This document shows positions 10,811 to 22,100 of a stretch of DNA of 64,000 bases, one piece after another. Origin of the DNA: Bufo bufo (Eukaryota > Chordata > Amphibia > Anura > Bufonidae); NCBI RefSeq assembly GCF_905171765.1, contig NC_053392.1:110070465-110134464 (forward strand), read 5' to 3'. The position numbers and the translations under genes were made by a program. Positions within the stretch are counted from its first letter, which is position 1; every line of letters starts with the position of its first letter. The notes beneath the pieces are model-generated. The model was not told the DNA's origin and made no database searches. It saw nothing but the letters and a program-made list of their open reading frames with translations.

Positions 10811-13800
10811 TAACCCCTTATGGACCCTGCCATATTTCACCTTAAGGACACGGACATTTTTTGCAAATCTGACATGTGTCACTTTATGTGGTGATAACTT
10901 TAAAACGCTTTTACTTATCCAGGCCATTCTGAGATTGTTTTCTCGTCACATATTGTACCGTACTTCATGACAGTGGTAAAATTGAGTCAAAAAGTTTCAT
11001 TTTTATTTATAAAAAAATACCAAATTTACCAAACATTTTGGAAAATTTCCAAATTTCAATTTCTCGACTTTTAGAATATATAGTAATACCTCCAAAAATA
11101 GTTATTAATTTACATTCCCCATATGTCTACTTCATGTTTGGATCATTTTGTAAATTACATTTTCTTTTTTGGGGATGTTAGAAGGCTTAGAAGTTTTTGA
11201 AAATTTCCCAAACCCACTTTTTAAGGACCAGTTCAGGTCTGAAGTCACTTTGTGAGGCTTACATAATAGAAACCACAAAAAAATGACCCCATTTTAGAAA
11301 CTACACCCTCAAGGTATTCAAAACTGACTTTACAAACATTGTTAACCCTTTAGGTGTTCCACAAGAATTAATGGAAAATGGAGATGAAATTTCAGAATTT
11401 CACTTTTTTGGCAGATTTTCCATTTTAATCATTTTTTTTTTCACTAACAAAGCAAGGGTTAACAGTGAAACAAAACTCAATATTTATTGCCCTGATTCTG
11501 TAGTTTACAGAAAATCCCCATATGTGGTCTTAAACTGCTGTACGGGCACACGGCAGGGCGCAGAAGGAAAGTAATGCCATATGGTTTTTGGAAGGCAGAT
11601 TTTGCTGGACTGGTTTTTTGACTCCATGTCCCATTTGAAGCCCCCCTGATGCACCCCTAGAGTAGAAACTCAAAAAAGTGACCCCATTTAAGAAACTGCA
11701 CCCCTCACGGTATTCAAAACTCATTTTACAAACTTTGTTAACCCTTTAGGTGTTCCACAAGAGTTAATGGCAAATGGAGATGACATTTCAGAATTTCTAT
11801 TTTTTGGCAAATTGTTCATTTTAATCAATTTTTTCCAGTAATAAAGCAAGGGTTAACAGCCAAACAAAACTCAATATTTATTATCCTGATTCTGTAGTTT
11901 ACATAGAATCAGGGTAATAAATAGAAATTCTGACATTTCATCTCCATTTGCCATTAACTCTTGTGGAACACCTAACGGGTTAACAAAGTTTGTAAAATCA
12001 GTTTTGAATACCTTGAGGGGTATACCAACAAAAGAGAACCGGTACTATATGATACCCAATAAAATTAAATCTTTATTGTGACATAAAAACATACAAACAA
12101 ATACATATTTGTAGAGACCATACAGAGTGCCTGCAGGGGCAGTCCACAATAACACCGCTACCAACTGGTAGAAAATCACTGTTGAGCCCACAATCTCAGT
12201 GTGGGAACACTGTGTATGGCCTCATGCACACGACCATATTTTTTTGCGGTCCGCAAAACGGGGTTCCGTTTTTTTCCGTGATCTGTGACCGTTTTTTCGT
12301 CCGTGGGTCTTCCTTGATTTTTGGAGGATCCACGGACATGAGGAGCTCCCGGCCGGACGCAAACATCGCAGCTCGCAGGTAAGTATAATGGTTCTACAAA
12401 TTGCTAAGTAACCATGGCAACCGGGACTGCAGTAGCGTCCTGGTTGCCATGGTTACCGATCGGAGCCCCAGCGATTAAACTGGGACTCCGATCGGTACTC
12501 TCCGCTGCCACCAATGATAGGGGGGAGATTTTAATTAGGAGGGGGAGGGAGGGGAGAAGGCCCACTGGCCCCCAACGAGTTAACTACAGGGGAGGGAGGG
12601 GGGGCCCACTGGCCACCAATGAGTTAACTACAGGGGAGGGGGGGGCCACTGGCCACCAATGTGTTAACTACAGGGGAGAGGGGGGCCCACTGGCCACCAA
12701 TGAGTTAACTACAGGGGAGGGGGGGGCCGGCCGCACTGGCCACCAATGAGTTAACTACAGGGGAGGGAGGGGGGGGCTGGCCACACTGGCGGGCTGTCTC
12801 TGTCTGGCGTAGTCCTCGACGCACGTTTCGCTAATGCTTCATCAGGAGGGTTTACTGAAAACATTAGCGAATACCAAATATGACTACTACTTTTGTTTTT
12901 TTGTTTCAGTTTTACATAATAAATATTTTATTTATTATCTCCACATTCTAAAAGGCATAGTTTATTTTTTTATTATTTGGGTGACTGTCTTATTTGGGGG
13001 CTCATTTTTTGCTGGATGAAGTGACGGTTTGATTTCCACTATTTTGGTGTGGATATGACTTTTTGATCGCTTGCTATTACACTTTTTGTGATGTAAGGTG
13101 ACAAAAAATGGCTTTTTTGACACTGTTTATATTTTTTTTTAAATTACAGTGTTAACCTGAGGGGTTCGGTCATGTGGTATTTTTATAGAGCAGGTTCTTA
13201 CTGATGCAGGGATACCTAATATGTTAACTTTTTTAGTTTTACACAATAATATCATTTTTGAAACAAAAAAATATATAATTTTAGTGTCTCCATAGTCTGA
13301 GAGCCATAGTTTATTTTTTATTTTTTGGGCGATTGTATTAGGTAGGGGCTAATTTTTTTCAGTATGATGTGATGGCTAGATTGATACTATTTTGGGGGGC
13401 ATATGCTTTTTTGATCGCTTGGTGTGAACTTTTAGTGATGTAAGGTGACAAAAAAATTGTTTATTTAGCACAGTTTTTTTTTCTTTTTTTTACAGTGTTC
13501 ATCTGAGGGGTTAGTTCATGTGATATGTTTATAGAGCCAGTCGATACGGATGCGGCGATACCTAATATGTCTGCTTTTCTTTTTTTTTTCCTATTTTTTG
13601 CAATTTTTTTTATTACTTTATTTGGGGAAAATGTCTTTTTTTTTTTTTTTACTTGAAACGTTAACATTTTTTGGGGGGAAAATGTCTTTTTTTTTTTTTA
13701 ACTTTTATTTCACTTTATTTTTTGTCCCACTTTGGGACTTCAACTTTTGGGGGTCTGATCCCCTTTACAATGCATTCCAATACTTCTGTATTGGAATGCA

Positions 13801-14180
13801 TTGGCTGTAAGTGTAATACAGTGTGCGTTACACATACAGCTTCCTGCCTGTGAGATTCAGGGGGCTGGATCTCAGAGGCTCTGCCTTCCCTGCTATTGGG
13901 TCCCCGTCACAACAGACACGATGGCAGCTTTGATCCCCGCCCGACATCGCACGTGCCGCGGTCAGCGCTGACTGCGGCACATCAAGGGTTAATGCGCCAT
14001 CATCAGTGATTTCACTGATGCAAGTGCATGCAGCAGGGGTCCAGCTATCAGTGACTGCCAGACCCCTGCCGCTGATCGGGCGGGCACAGCTCCTGCAACC
14101 GCCCGATCACCATGAAGTACATGTGCGTCATGGGTCTTTAGGTCCCGGACAGAAATTACGTACATGTCATTATTTTCCAT
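10811..14180. repeat. large palindromic TTAA-type element(s), no gene
   Basis: Begins with TTAACCCCTTATGGACC at 10812. Arms with AACAAAGCAAGGGTTAAC near 11445 and 11850 face the complement near 10375. The right part ends in GC-rich inverted sequence with GATCGGGCGGGCACAGC (14076-14110). A LINE- or SINE-like insert sits at about 12015-12210, half of a Harbinger-like MITE at about 12216-12360, and a minisatellite at 12531-12790. No transposase frame is present. Confidence 0.6.
12531..12790 (+). repeat. ~40-50-bp G-rich minisatellite
   Basis: Five to six copies of a unit containing GAGTTAACTACAGGGGAGG and CCCACTGGCCACCAAT. Copies differ in the length of the G run. The 111-aa open frame across it is a repeat artefact. 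Confidence 0.85.
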
Positions 14181-14531
14181 TATAACATGGTAATATTTGA
14201 AAATAACATAATACTTAAGACATAATGCAAAAGGGATACTTTAGAGACCTTTCATTTTGCATTCCGTCATAATAGAAGTCTATGGGAGCATAACTAGTTA
14301 CAGTTGTCTTGTCACTTTTCTACCTTGTGGTCAAATCTCTTGGTTACTCAATTATGGTCCTTAAAAATACATGAGAAATGGGGCCCTGATGCAGATTTTG
14401 CATTGGGGCCCTGCTTCTCTGAACAACTTGAGTTCCTTGTATTTTTTTTATAGATTGTTGTAATAATGTACACATTGTAATACAGTATACAAATCACACA
14501 ACTTAACTAGTCTGTTTCTCTTATCTTTTAG
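14181..14531 (+). other. upstream intron or 5' flank of the A4GNT-like exon
   Basis: No repeat or gene recognised. It ends with a good polypyrimidine tract and AG at 14530-14531, so it is probably the intron separating an untranslated first exon from the coding exon. Confidence 0.5.
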
Positions 14532-14995
14532 GCTTGTTCACATAATATCAAGACATGTTGAAAGTCCTGAAGATCGCTTGTTTACTTTTTATGTGTGCAA
14601 TGGTAGGATTTGTCATGAAAACAGTCAGCAGATCACATCAAAAAGAAATTTATATGAGTGATTCATCTGATATGCCTGTTCATCCCCCAAATGGCATTAA
14701 CATAAATCTCACAAATATACTCAGTGGTGGAAATGGAATCCTTTTTTTAGAAACAACAGACAGAATGGAACCACCATCCTTGGTCTTATGTGCAATTGAA
14801 TCAGCAGCTCGAGTGTATCATGATCGACCAATACTCTACTTTATGAAGGGGCTGCATGATATAGAAACAGATGAAGATATGAACAGAACCAGGAATCTTT
14901 TTCCGGCTCTCTCGTCTTTTGATAATGTCCATATACTGCCTCTGAGATTTGAGGAATTGTTTAATAATACACCTCTTCAATCATGGTATGAAAAG
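14532..14995 (+). CDS. A4GNT-like glycosyltransferase, first coding exon
   Basis: This exon would encode the N-terminal 147 residues of a type II Golgi glycosyltransferase of the alpha-1,4-N-acetylglucosaminyltransferase / alpha-1,4-galactosyltransferase family, which adds terminal sugars to glycoproteins or glycolipids. Translation starts at ATG 14555. Residues 4-22 are a hydrophobic signal anchor, followed by a short stem. From about residue 52 the sequence GILFLETTDRMEPPSLV, then CAIESAARVY and FMKGL, matches the family's conserved start. An acceptor (pyrimidine tract ending TTTTAG) precedes 14532. The frame runs into AAG|GTATGT at 14995/14996, the position where A4GNT has an intron. The DxD catalytic motif would be in the next exon, which I do not find in the window. 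The intron contains a truncated LINE. The closest paralogue is unresolved, since A4GNT-like genes are multiplied in frogs. Confidence 0.85.
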
Positions 14996-15093
14996 GTATG
15001 TAGAATTTATTAAAATATGTGAATGTAAATGTTACAAACAAAACATAATAATTTTCGATGAACTTGCATCTTATATGTAAGAGTGTTTCTCTG

Positions 15094-15688
15094 TCTGACC
15101 CCGCTAAGGCTAAATAGGATGGGTAGGCTTACCCACTCGGAGTGTCACAGATGTGTGTCAGTGGATGCTGACTTTTGGCATCTTATATGGGCATGCCCCT
15201 ATATACATACATTCTGGGAAGAGGTAATCAAGTTGCTCACTGATCTCCTAGGCTGTGCAGTACCTATACACCCGAAGATTTGTCTTTTCGGAATATTGGA
15301 TGAGACTATTTACTCACATTATGTTAGGATATTCCTGAGGGAAGCATTGTTCCTGGCGCGGAAGGCGATCGCTATGAGATGGATGGGTGACAGATCACCC
15401 ACCTTAGCACAGTGGAAACAGCTAGTCAATTCAATCATACCATATGAGAACATAGTTTTTAAAACTAGGGGCTGCATTCCTAAATTTCAAAAGGTATGGT
15501 GCGCATCTCCGAGAAATGCTTACTCAGCCCATGGGCTGACTGAGGCATTAAGTGCAGAACAAGCTGAACAGCGGCGAATCAGAAGTGTGGGTGGAATAGA
15601 AAGTAGCGAATTGGATCAGCTAGGAATGGTATATAATGTCTATGAAGTCTCATTTGTACTTGTTAAGTGGACCTTTTGCTCGATATAA
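15094..15688 (+). pseudogene. C-terminal remnant of LINE ORF2
   Basis: The roughly 195 residues read like the C-terminal region of frog and fish L1/Tx1-clade ORF2 proteins. A cysteine-histidine cluster (HSECHRC, then FWHLIWACPYI) is followed by FWEEV, then ALFLARKAIAMRWM and a short basic region ending near KFQKVW. The endonuclease and polymerase domains are absent because of 5' truncation. The first residues of the open frame come from the target duplication, not from the LINE. Not functional alone. Confidence 0.8.
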
Positions 15689-15871
15689 CGGCACAAATAT
15701 GCAGATACAGCACAGGTGTTTACAGTTTTTTTTTTATTCACATTGTAATGCACATGTCATATGTACACTTCTTATGGATGTCAAAGATGTATAATTAATA
15801 TTGGATTATGTACTGAGACTGTCATTATTATTTGCTTTGTGTGTTCAATAAAGCGAATAATAAAAAAAAAA
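15094..15871 (+). mobile_element. 5'-truncated L1/Tx1-like LINE
   Basis: A 778-bp LINE tail flanked by a 9-bp target duplication GTTTCTCTG (15085-15093 and 15872-15880). It ends in AATAAAGCGAATAAT plus an A tract. Only the last part of the reverse-transcriptase ORF and the 3' untranslated region remain. It lies in the sense direction in the presumed intron of the A4GNT-like gene. Confidence 0.85.
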
Positions 15872-15880
15872 GTTTCTCTG

Positions 15881-16215
15881 ACAGATTCTGCTGACATTTT
15901 GTTCACTTTTTATTCAATCTTTTGTGGGAGGTGGTGACCCAAAAATGGCCAATCAGCAATTTTAAACTTTTTCCACCTTTATTCATTTGCCATATGGGAT
16001 AAATAGGTTTTATATTTTAATAGAACAGGGATTTTCTGTTCACATAGCCTTATGATGGCTTATTTGTTCTGAGACAAGTTGTACTTTCTAAAGACACCAT
16101 TTATGGTTGCATACAATTTAGTGGGAAGCATAAAAAAAATTCCAAATGGGAATATGCGATTAAATTTACCTGTTACCCTTATTCTCCAGGTCAGTACGAT
16201 TACAACGATACCATA
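15881..16215. repeat. TTAA-type repeat, left flank of an LTR insertion
   Basis: No gene. It resembles the palindromic family of 10.8-14 kb (GATGGCTTATTTGTTCTGAG, then ACCATTTATGG). The sequence stops at CCATA (16211-16215) and continues after the LTR element at 18307, so the two parts were one repeat before the insertion. Confidence 0.6.
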
Positions 16216-17158
16216 TGTGGCAAAACCAACCTCGCCACTGGGTGGTGGAGAAGCCTGGTTGCCAGCCTCTTGCCCCAGGATTATGGGCCCTCTCATCAGC
16301 CCATGCTAAACTTAAACCCCATGGCGATTTGACTGTGTTTGTGGCATCTGAGCGCTGTTTGGATATATTGAACGCTCAGATCCAAGCCATCTGGGGATAA
16401 GTTGAATGAGGGGGTTCTTTTCAGGTTGATAGGAGTTATGTATTTTTGTGTAGTTTTGCTGTTGTGAATAGAGGTATTTTCTGTACCTAGTTGGCTTACC
16501 ACACCCAGTTAAGCCAATTATCTCACACAGCCTAACTCTGTAAAAACTGGTTTTGGGCAGAAAAGCCATGCTTCCTTTGTTCACAAAAGACTTTTACTAA
16601 CTTTTGAACCCCTCGTCTAATTCGTGCCATTTTTGAATATGTTAAATGTCTATGTTACTGTAATGGTTGGGACATTGTATATTTGAATAGTGATGTCTGT
16701 CCTATTGTCTCCACGTGTGTATTGGCGATTTCCCTTTGTCCTGAAAGATAATTGAATTACTCCTCGGTTGTCTCCAGGACAGAAGACATTGTGTATTCTC
16801 CTGCCTGTGATAATTACATCAACCCATTGAGTAAGGTAATTGTATCACAGGCAGAGGGGAGTATTTTATATGGGAGTGTTTTACTGTATTGTACGTGTTT
16901 ATTGGTTGTTTTTACAAAACCCTGGGGTGGTACTAATGTGTAACAATGTTATATAAGAACAATAAACACACAGCTCTGCCTGTCCACTGCTTGACCCTCA
17001 ACACGGACCCTCGTCTCGTTCTTGGGGGATTCACTGTATGCTGTTAGAGACTGATTGCTAGGAGTGTAAGCCGCTTGGGTGCGTTTCCTATTAGTCTGCT
17101 AGCAGCTATTCATTAGGTTCCGTTCGGAGTTTGGAGCATTACCTTGTATTCCGTTACA
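16216..17158 (+). repeat. 5' LTR
   Basis: 943 bp, TG...CA. Candidate promoter TTATATAAG near 16949 and polyadenylation signal AATAAA near 16960. The shared part with the 3' LTR starts at 16389. Confidence 0.85.
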
Positions 17159-17281
17159 GTTGGTGGCAAGCGGTGGGATCATTCCCACAGCCAGAGGGAC
17201 AGCTACAGGAGACACCATTCCATGGATTTTACAATTTGAGGGCAACGCATGTCCTAGTGCAGCGACCCTGACAGCACCAGA

Positions 17282-17551
17282 ATGGAACCAGCAGTGGAGT
17301 ACAATGAGGAAGACCTGGATGGCCAGGATGCATTAAGGAAAGGCATCTGGTATCAGGCCCTAGATAATGTACAATACCAGCGAGGCGAGAGTCTCCCCAG
17401 TGAAGAGCAGCGATTGCAGAAGCAAGTGGCCCTGCGTATGCCCTTCCTGGGAGAGCAGACCCTGGAGGAATGGGTGAAGGGACTAGAGCACCGGGTATGG
17501 CAGGAGCTATGGCTGGAGGATGCCTACCATGCTTATCTGGGGATAAGTTGA
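17282..17551 (+). pseudogene. gag N-terminal remnant
   Basis: Starts at ATG 17282, about 120 bp after the primer-binding-site-like sequence, the usual place of gag. The 84 or so retroelement residues are acidic and glutamine/glutamate-rich and show no zinc knuckle or capsid motif. The frame is cut at 17534 by the deletion junction, and its last residues come from the truncated 3' LTR. It would make no functional Gag. Confidence 0.55.
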
Positions 17552-18306
17552 ATGAGGGGGTTCTTTTCAGGTTGATAGGAGTTATGTATTTTTGTGTAGT
17601 TTTGCTGTTGTGAATAGAGGTATTTTCTGTACCTAGTTGGCTTACCACACCCAGTTAAGCCAATTATCTCACACAGCCTAACTCTGTAAAAACTGGTTTT
17701 GGGCAGAAAAGCCATGCTTCCTTTGTTCACAAAAGACTTTTACTAACTTTTGAACCCCTCGTCTAATTCGTGCCATTTTTGAATATGTTAAATGTCTATG
17801 TTACTGTAATGGTTGGGACATTGTATATTTGAATAGTGATGTCTGTCCTATTGTCTCCACGTGTGTATTGGCGATTTCCCTTTGTCCTGAAAGATAATTG
17901 AATTACTCCTCGGTTGTCTCCAGGACAGAAGATATTGTGTATTCTCCTGCCTGTGATAATTACATCAACCCATTGTGTAAGGTAATTGTATCACAGGCAG
18001 AGGGGAGTATTTTATATGGGAGTGTTTTACTGTATTGTACGTGTTTATTGGTTGTTTTTACAAAACCCTGGGGGTGGTACTAATGTGTAACAATGTTATA
18101 TAAGAACAATAAACACACAGCTCTGCCTGTCCACTGCTTGACCCTCAACACGGAGCCTCGTCTCGTTCTTGGGGGATTCACTGTATGCTGTTAGAGACTG
18201 ATTGCTAGGAGTGTAAGCCGCTTGGGTGCGTTTCCTATTAGTCTGCAAGCAGCTATTCGTGAGGTTCCGTTCAGAGTTTGGAGCATTCCCTTTGTATTCC
18301 GTTACA
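17535..18306 (+). repeat. 5'-truncated 3' LTR
   Basis: 772 bp, nearly identical to 16389-17158 of the 5' LTR. It has the same TATA-like and AATAAA elements (near 18097 and 18109). The first 173 bp of the LTR are missing. Confidence 0.85.
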
Positions 18307-18311
18307 CCATA

Positions 18312-18540
18312 CTTGCATAATTTTTTTTATATGTTTTAATACTGAAAATAAAATGAAACACCTTGCAAAAACATGTTTTTTTTCATCACCATATTCTGGC
18401 CCCTATAACTGTTTTGTAGTAATGTGTACAGAGCTGTGTGAGGGCTCATTTTTTGCTGGGCAATCTGTACTTTTCAGTGATACTAATTTGAAGTGTGTAA
18501 CTTTTTGATCATGTTTTATAAGAAAAATTTGGGGAGTTGA
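18312..18540. repeat. TTAA-type repeat, right flank of the LTR insertion
   Basis: Continues the repeat interrupted at 16215 (ACTTGCATAATTTTTTTTAT, then GAGGGCTCATTTTTTGCTGG). No gene. Confidence 0.55.
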
Positions 18541-18799
18541 AGTGACAAAAAATGGCAGTCAGGCACGTGGCCCTGAGACTGGTGAGGGTGATAGTGACGT
18601 GCAGACAGTAGTGGATGATGATGTAGCCGATCGCACGTGGAATCTGGTTGAAGAGGGGGCTTCATCATCATCAGGAGAAGTGTGTCAGCTTGTGCATGAG
18701 GCAGCGCCTGTGCCATCAGGGTGGTAGCGTGGCCGTGAATCAGCAGGCTGGCAGCTGTGTGAGATCTGTAGCCAAATGTGCCCTGAGTAGATCACCTGC

Positions 18800-18926
18800 T
18801 ACTCAGGAGCCTACCTGTCTGGAAAGAAGACAGTCAGCATGGGTTGGTGGGGTGAAAATGCCATACTCAGTGGTGTGGGAATTTTTCATCAAGCCTCATG
18901 CGATTCCCACCCTCACCACTCTGTGA
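18800..18926 (+). pseudogene. fragment of a BED-type zinc-finger (hAT) N-terminus
   Basis: The frame reading MPYSVVWEFFIKPHA resembles the beginning of BED fingers of hAT transposases (aromatic SxVWxFF, before the CxxC pair). The zinc ligands themselves are missing: the next residues run into the tandem repeat and a stop at 18924. Upstream, 18542-18727 is an acidic, serine-rich frame. It probably derives from an autonomous relative of the surrounding repeat. Low confidence. Confidence 0.3.
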
Positions 18927-18929
18927 CTG

Positions 18930-19240
18930 ACCACTATGTTGACTCCTTATGCGATTTCTCATGCAATTCCCAACCTCAGACTCTGTGACTGGGCCACTTT
19001 GTTAACTCCTTATGTGGTTGCAACCGTCACCACTCTGTAACTGGGCCACTGTGTTGACTGCTCTTGCGGCTGCCACTTGAACACTGTGTAACTGGGTTAC
19101 TATGTTGACTCCTCATGTGGTTGTCACCTCACCACTGTGTCACTGGGCCACTGTGTTGACGCCTTATGTGGTTGCCACCCCCCAATAATGTAACTGGGCC
19201 ACTTTGTTGACCTCTCATGCGGTTGCCACCCTCCCCACTC
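18930..19240 (-). repeat. ~60-bp imperfect tandem array
   Basis: About six units with CACTCTGTRACTGGGCCACT and GTTGACTCCTTATG cores. It is the inverted counterpart of the arrays at 23210-23600 and 52180-52545. Confidence 0.75.
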
Positions 19241-20100
19241 TATGACGGTACCACCATTTTCCCTGTTTGGCCTTGTTGAGATCACCATTTATTGTACCCT
19301 TTTCTGATCTGCCAGAAGTACGGAAAAATAAGAAATACAACGGATTCTGTCTTTGGAGTAGCCATAAGGCCTGTATCACACAGTCCCTATTTTGAATGAG
19401 GATACTCTCATGAATTGGAAGCCAAAAGCAGGAGTGAGTACAAGATGCAAACTTTCGAATCACGTGTCATCTCTATTTTTGTTTTTTGTTTTTTGGCCTC
19501 AGCAATATTAATGGATTACTGACCAAATGCTGACCATGTGAGGCGGATGCTCAAAAGACAGAATCCTTTTATTTTTATTATTTTTTTTCATTGGGGTTGT
19601 TTTTATGACAGATGAGAAGAAGGGCAAACTAAACAGTGACTTCAGCACAAACTTACTGCTGCTGATGCCCTGTCCACTCGGCTATGTAGGCACTACTTAC
19701 TTGTATCAGGATGTAACAGAACACGTTCTGTTGAAATCTATGTGGAATCAGCTGACAACGGTGTAAAAGTTGAATCTTTGGCCTCTGCATGTTTCTTTAT
19801 ACCTGACGCTAACATTGACCTGTAAGAAACACAGGAACTTATTTACGAATGGTTATATTTCTCTTGCAATGACCATTAGATTAATATGAGGATCAATGTA
19901 TGACATAAGATGTTGAAATATATGCTTTATGATATCATGCTACAATAAGTACAATACTGTGCGGAACCTTTTAAATAGTAATCTAGTGATATTATTTATA
20001 TCCAATTGTTTATAAATTTATCTTTTATTCTTTTACTCTTTTATGTATAAGTACAATAAATTTTGTGATTTGCACTAACCCATATGGTCCCATGTGTTGA

Positions 20101-20530
20101 GTGTGCCAGTCTTCTAGTACTACGCATCATTTTTTCTTGAACAGTTCCAAATACCAGTCAATATTGGCACAAAACCTTCATGCTTCTGCTAGAAAGCTGA
20201 ACATGAAGAGGAACTTCATCTTTCAGCATGACAACGACCCAAAGCATACATCCAAATTAACAAAGGAATGGCTTCACCAGAAGAAGATTAAAGTTTTGGA
20301 ATGGCCCAGCCAGAGCCCAGACCTGAATCCGATTGAAAATCTGTGGGGTGATCTGAAGAGGGCTGTGCACAGGAGATGCCCTCACAATCTGACAGATTTG
20401 GAGTTTTTTTGCAAAGAAGAGTAGGCAAATCTTGCCAAGTCAAAATGTGCCATGCTGATAGACTCATACCCAAAAAGACTGAGTGGTGTAATAAAATCAA
20501 AAAAGTGCTTCAACAAAGTATTAGTTTAAG
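20101..20530 (+). pseudogene. Tc1 transposase C-terminal fragment
   Basis: The frame encodes the last third of a Tc1-family DDE transposase. It has the second catalytic aspartate in [11 protein letters not shown], then [13 protein letters not shown] with the catalytic glutamate 35 positions later (34 between, DD34E), followed by [12 protein letters not shown]. The N-terminal helix-turn-helix domains and the first aspartate are missing. The frame breaks near 20423, after which recognisable residues continue in another frame to about 20525. No terminal repeats are nearby; a Tc1-type end at 22413-22590 could be from the same family. Confidence 0.85.
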
Positions 20531-21025
20531 GCCTCTTTCACATGACCGTATGGCTTTTTCAGTGTTTTGCGGTCCGTTTTAAATGGATCCGTTGTTCCGT
20601 TTTTTGTTTCCGTTGTGTTTCCGTTTCCGTTCCGTTTTTCCGTTCCGTTTTTCCGTATGGCATATACAGTATACAGTAATTTCATAGAAAAAATTGGGCT
20701 GGGCATAACATTTTCAATAGATGGCCCTGCAAAAAATGGAACGGATACGGAAGACATACGGATGCATTTCCATATGTGTTCCGTTTTTTTTGCGGACCCA
20801 TTGACTTGAATGGAGCCACGGAACGTGATTTGCGGGCAATAATAGGACATGTTCTATCTTTTAACGGAACGGAAAAAACGGAAATACGGAAACGGAATGC
20901 ATACGGAGTACATTCCGTTTTTTTTGCGGAACCATTGAAATGAATGGTTCCGTATACAGACCGTATACGGAACGCAAAAAACGGCCCACAAAATGGAAAA
21001 AAAAAACGGTCGTGTGAAAGAGGCC
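20530..21025. mobile_element. Harbinger-like MITE 1
   Basis: Flanked by TAA (20527-20529 and 21026-21028). Inverted ends are GGCCTCTTTCACATGACCG on the left and its near-complement on the right. The interior is built of CCGTTTTTTGCGG-type inverted segments. No coding capacity. The 3-bp TWA-type duplication suggests PIF/Harbinger. Confidence 0.8.
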
Positions 21026-21028
21026 TAA

Positions 21029-21511
21029 GGCTGGTTTCACACGGGTGTTGCGGATTGGGGCCGGATGCGTTCAGAGTGCGTTCAGTGAAACTCGCACTAT
21101 TTTGCAAGCAAGTTCAGTCAGTTTTGTCTGCGGTTGCGTTTAGTTGTTCAGTTTTTTCCGCGCGGGTGCAATGCGTTTTGATGCGTTTTTCATGCGCGTT
21201 ATAAAAAACTGAATGTTTACAAACAACATCTTTCAGCAACCATCAGTGAAAAACGCATCGCACCCGCACTTGCTTGCGGATGCAATGCGTTTTTCACGCA
21301 GCCCTATTCACTTCTATGGGGCCAGGGCTGCGTGAAAAACGCAGAATATAGAACATGCTGCGATTTTCACGCAACGCAGAACTGATGCGTGAAAAACAAC
21401 GCTCATGTACACAGACCCATTGAAATGAATGGGTCAGGATTCAGTGCGGGTGATATGCGTTCACGTCACACATTGCACCCGCGCGGAAAACTCGCTCGTG
21501 TGAAAGGGACC
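21029..21511. mobile_element. Harbinger-like MITE 2
   Basis: Sits directly against MITE 1, sharing the TAA at 21026-21028; the other TAA is 21512-21514. Ends are GGCTGGTTTCACACGGGTG and, from the right, GGTCCCTTTCACACGAGCG. The interior repeats GCGTTTTTCACGC motifs in both directions. Non-coding. Confidence 0.8.
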
Positions 21512-21654
21512 TAAGGGTGTGCACACTTATGCAACCATATTATTTTACTTTATAGTGGTGTAGAACACTGTGCCTTGCAGTAACATGCATAGTCTGCTTT
21601 GATAGTGAAATACTGTTAGTCAGTATGAAATGCAGATGACATGCATCGCTTTTA

Positions 21655-22100
21655 TGCCTATTTCACACAAGCGATTATTCCATGCGGGTGCAATGCGTGA
21701 TGCGAACGCATTGCACCCGCACTGAATTCGGACCCATTCAATGGGTCTGTGTACATGAGAGTTGGTTTTCACGCATCACTTGTGCTTTGCGTGAAAATCG
21801 CAGTATGTTCTATATTCTGTGTTTTTCACGCAACGCTGGCCCAATAGAAGTGAATGGGGCTGCGTGAAAATCAGTTTTTCACGGATGGTTGATAAGAGAT
21901 GTGGTTTGAAAATCTTCAGTTTTTTATCACGCATCTGAAAAACGCATCAATGCACATTGCAGCCGTGCGATAAAAACTAAACAACTGAATGCAATCTCAG
22001 GCAAAACTGAATGAATTTGCTTGCGAAATCGCACATTTTTCACTAAACGCATCCGAAATGCATCCGGACCTAATCCGCTCACGCTCCTCTGCAAAGGGCC
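21655..22100. mobile_element. Harbinger-like MITE 3 with readable empty site
   Basis: Inserted in copy B between TTA (21652-21654) and TTA (22101-22103). Copy C has the uninterrupted sequence GCTCTTAGAATC with one TTA at the same place. Ends are TGCCTATTTCACACAAGCG and, from the right, GGCCCTTTGCAGAGGAGCG. The interior is the same GCGTTTTTCACGC-rich type as MITE 2. Confidence 0.85.

Larger units (their letters stand above)
16216..18306 (+). mobile_element. internally deleted LTR retroelement
   Basis: Flanked by the 5-bp duplication CCATA (16211-16215 and 18307-18311). The 5' LTR (16216-17158) begins TGTGGCAAAACC and ends CCGTTACA. The 3' LTR (17535-18306) lacks the first 173 bp of the 5' copy. 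Between them only about 375 bp remain, starting with TTGGTGGCAAGCGGTGGG, a primer-binding-site-like leader of the kind seen in frog and fish LTR elements. A single deletion joining an early gag codon to the inside of the 3' LTR explains the structure. No protease, polymerase or envelope remains. Gypsy versus ERV cannot be decided. Confidence 0.85.
18541..20090 (-). mobile_element. hAT-like repeat family, copy A (inverted)
   Basis: The complement of 18930-20050 aligns by eye with the copies at 21535-23600 and 51366-52545. It has the same tandem segment with CACAGAGTGG-type cores (18930-19240), then segments matching the ACTCCTGCTTTTGG, CATTTGGTCAGTAAT and GACATCATCTTC-like blocks. Terminal repeats were not located. 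Classification as hAT rests on the TAGAGATGAGCGAAT-type start of copy C and on a BED-like coding fragment at its edge. Confidence 0.55.

Noticed and set aside
16216..18306. Complete endogenous retrovirus
   Set aside because: Only LTRs and a gag stub remain; no protease, polymerase or envelope sequence lies between them.
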